Positions 63,418 through 64,000 of a DNA stretch of 64,000 nucleotides are shown one piece after another. The translations under genes and the position numbers were made by a program. The stretch lies in NCBI RefSeq assembly GCF_007995055.1, contig NZ_VOQQ01000001.1, positions 1,488,001 to 1,552,000 of the forward strand, read 5' to 3'. The notes beneath the pieces were generated by a model that worked only from the letters and a program-made list of their open reading frames with translations, made no database searches and was not told where the DNA came from. The stretch's first letter is position 1. Every line of letters starts with the position of its first letter. The DNA is from Sphingosinicella ginsenosidimutans. GTDB taxonomy: Bacteria > Pseudomonadota > Alphaproteobacteria > Sphingomonadales > Sphingomonadaceae.

Positions 63418-64000
63418 CAGGCGAAAGCGGTTTGTGGCGCCATCTGTGCTCCCGGCTCGGGCAGCGCGAGCGCGGCGATCATCTCGCGCAGTTCCTGGCG
63501 CGCGGCGATATGGCCAAGGCCGACCTGCGCCGCGCCGATCTGCTGCAGATCGAGAAGGGTAAGCCCCTTGGGAAACAGCTCGCGATAGATGACGCGTTCG
63601 CCAAGCCCGGGAATGATCCGGAAGCCGACGCGGCGCGACAATTCGCCGAGCGCAGCGCCGACGCGGCGCATGTTGCGCGCCTCGATATGCTGGGTGCGGT
63701 TCCTGAGGACCACCCAGTCGACGCTCGCGCCCTGGGTTTTCGCGCGCTGGGTGCGGCTGTTCCAGACCAGCTCGGCATAGAAGCTCGGCCGGCGCACCTT
63801 GTAGGTTTCGGCATCGACCTCGCCGATCAGGTCGAGATCGACGAAGCTGTCGTTGATCGGGGTGACCAGGGTATCGGCGGCGATCATCGCGGCGCGCGCA
63901 TGGGGATCGTCGCGGCCAGGCGTGTCGACGACCAGGATGTCGACACCGGCGCCCATCCGCTCCATCGCCGATTCGATCGACTCTCCCTTGGCCGGATCGA
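63417..64000 (-). CDS. mipZ: Division-plane positioning ATPase MipZ (C-terminal part, runs off window)
   Basis: The visible 194 residues match the C-terminal part of MipZ, the ParA-like ATPase that keeps FtsZ away from the poles. Characteristic blocks are [49 protein letters not shown] and [17 protein letters not shown]. The Walker A motif lies beyond the right edge. The stop overlaps the J-domain gene start. Confidence 0.94.
   Translation of the reverse strand, partial: DPAKGESIESAMERMGAGVDILVVDTPGRDDPHARAAMIAADTLVTPINDSFVDLDLIGEVDAETYKVRRPSFYAELVWNSRTQRAKTQGASVDWVVLRNRTQHIEARNMRRVGAALGELSRRVGFRIIPGLGERVIYRELFPKGLTLLDLQQIGAAQVGLGHIAARQELREMIAALALPEPGAQMAPQTAFA

Overview
This window is high-GC DNA (roughly two thirds G+C by eye) from an alphaproteobacterium, almost certainly a member of the Sphingomonadales. 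The support is gene content and order: a lasso-peptide isopeptidase/TonB-receptor module, an aa3 oxidase cluster with CtaG, DUF983 and SURF1, an rpmF-plsX-fabH-ihfA-merR run, MipZ, a class I lysyl-tRNA synthetase, a SigF/NrsF pair and dispersed GC-rich REP-like repeats. Most of the window is core chromosome; the left ~10.5 kb is accessory.

Region 1 (1-10591, accessory). A minus-strand FecI sigma - FecR anti-sigma - STN-type TonB receptor - Atxe2-type lasso peptide isopeptidase operon occupies 1-5788; the isopeptidase runs off the left edge. No lasso precursor or maturation genes are visible. After a nearly empty stretch with one orphan + strand terminator come a HEPN/zinc-ribbon protein and a frameshifted HELGH metalloprotease, a truncated VOC-family remnant, and a P4-type tyrosine integrase pointing away from a tRNA-Ser(GGA). 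This is the usual arrangement of an island inserted at the 3' end of a tRNA. The far att site is not in view.

Region 2 (10631-25886). phhB, a small metallopeptidase with ccmAB, then a long minus-strand block running from ctaC (20962) to an RNA methyltransferase (12565). The block builds cytochrome c oxidase: subunits II, I and III, heme O synthase, a 46-aa membrane protein, CtaG/Cox11, DUF983, SURF1 and an M16 peptidase. On the + strand, pyrE-pdxJ-acpS-lepB and an AI-2E-type permease are nearly overlapping. A membrane FKBP and rpsU follow.

Region 3 (26046-38011). An RhlE-type helicase, an exported caspase-like protease paired with a putative outer-membrane protein, a GreA/B factor, an enoyl-CoA hydratase divergent from an orphan [2Fe-2S] subunit, an RcnB-like protein, an exported amidohydrolase, a prolyl-hydroxylase-like dioxygenase, a DUF885 protein and lysK.

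Region 4 (38060-50895). An ECF sigma (SigF-like), its NrsF anti-sigma and a DoxX gene. Both sigF and doxX carry the same GTAACC-N16-CGAA promoter. Then a DinG-like helicase with SixA, merR-ihfA-fabH-plsX-rpmF, a MAPEG protein, an MBL hydrolase, a lipoprotein-type methyltransferase, two small membrane proteins and sdaA.

Region 5 (50938-64000). A PabB-PabC fusion, then three parts of the 'ligase-associated' DNA repair set (PdeM, Lhr-Core-type helicase, Exo) scattered over 9 kb without the ligase. Interspersed are an hsp20 gene with a sigma-32-like promoter and a ROSE-like leader, a hybrid histidine kinase and a dipeptidase. The end holds a phosphomannomutase, a J-domain protein and a MipZ gene truncated by the right edge.
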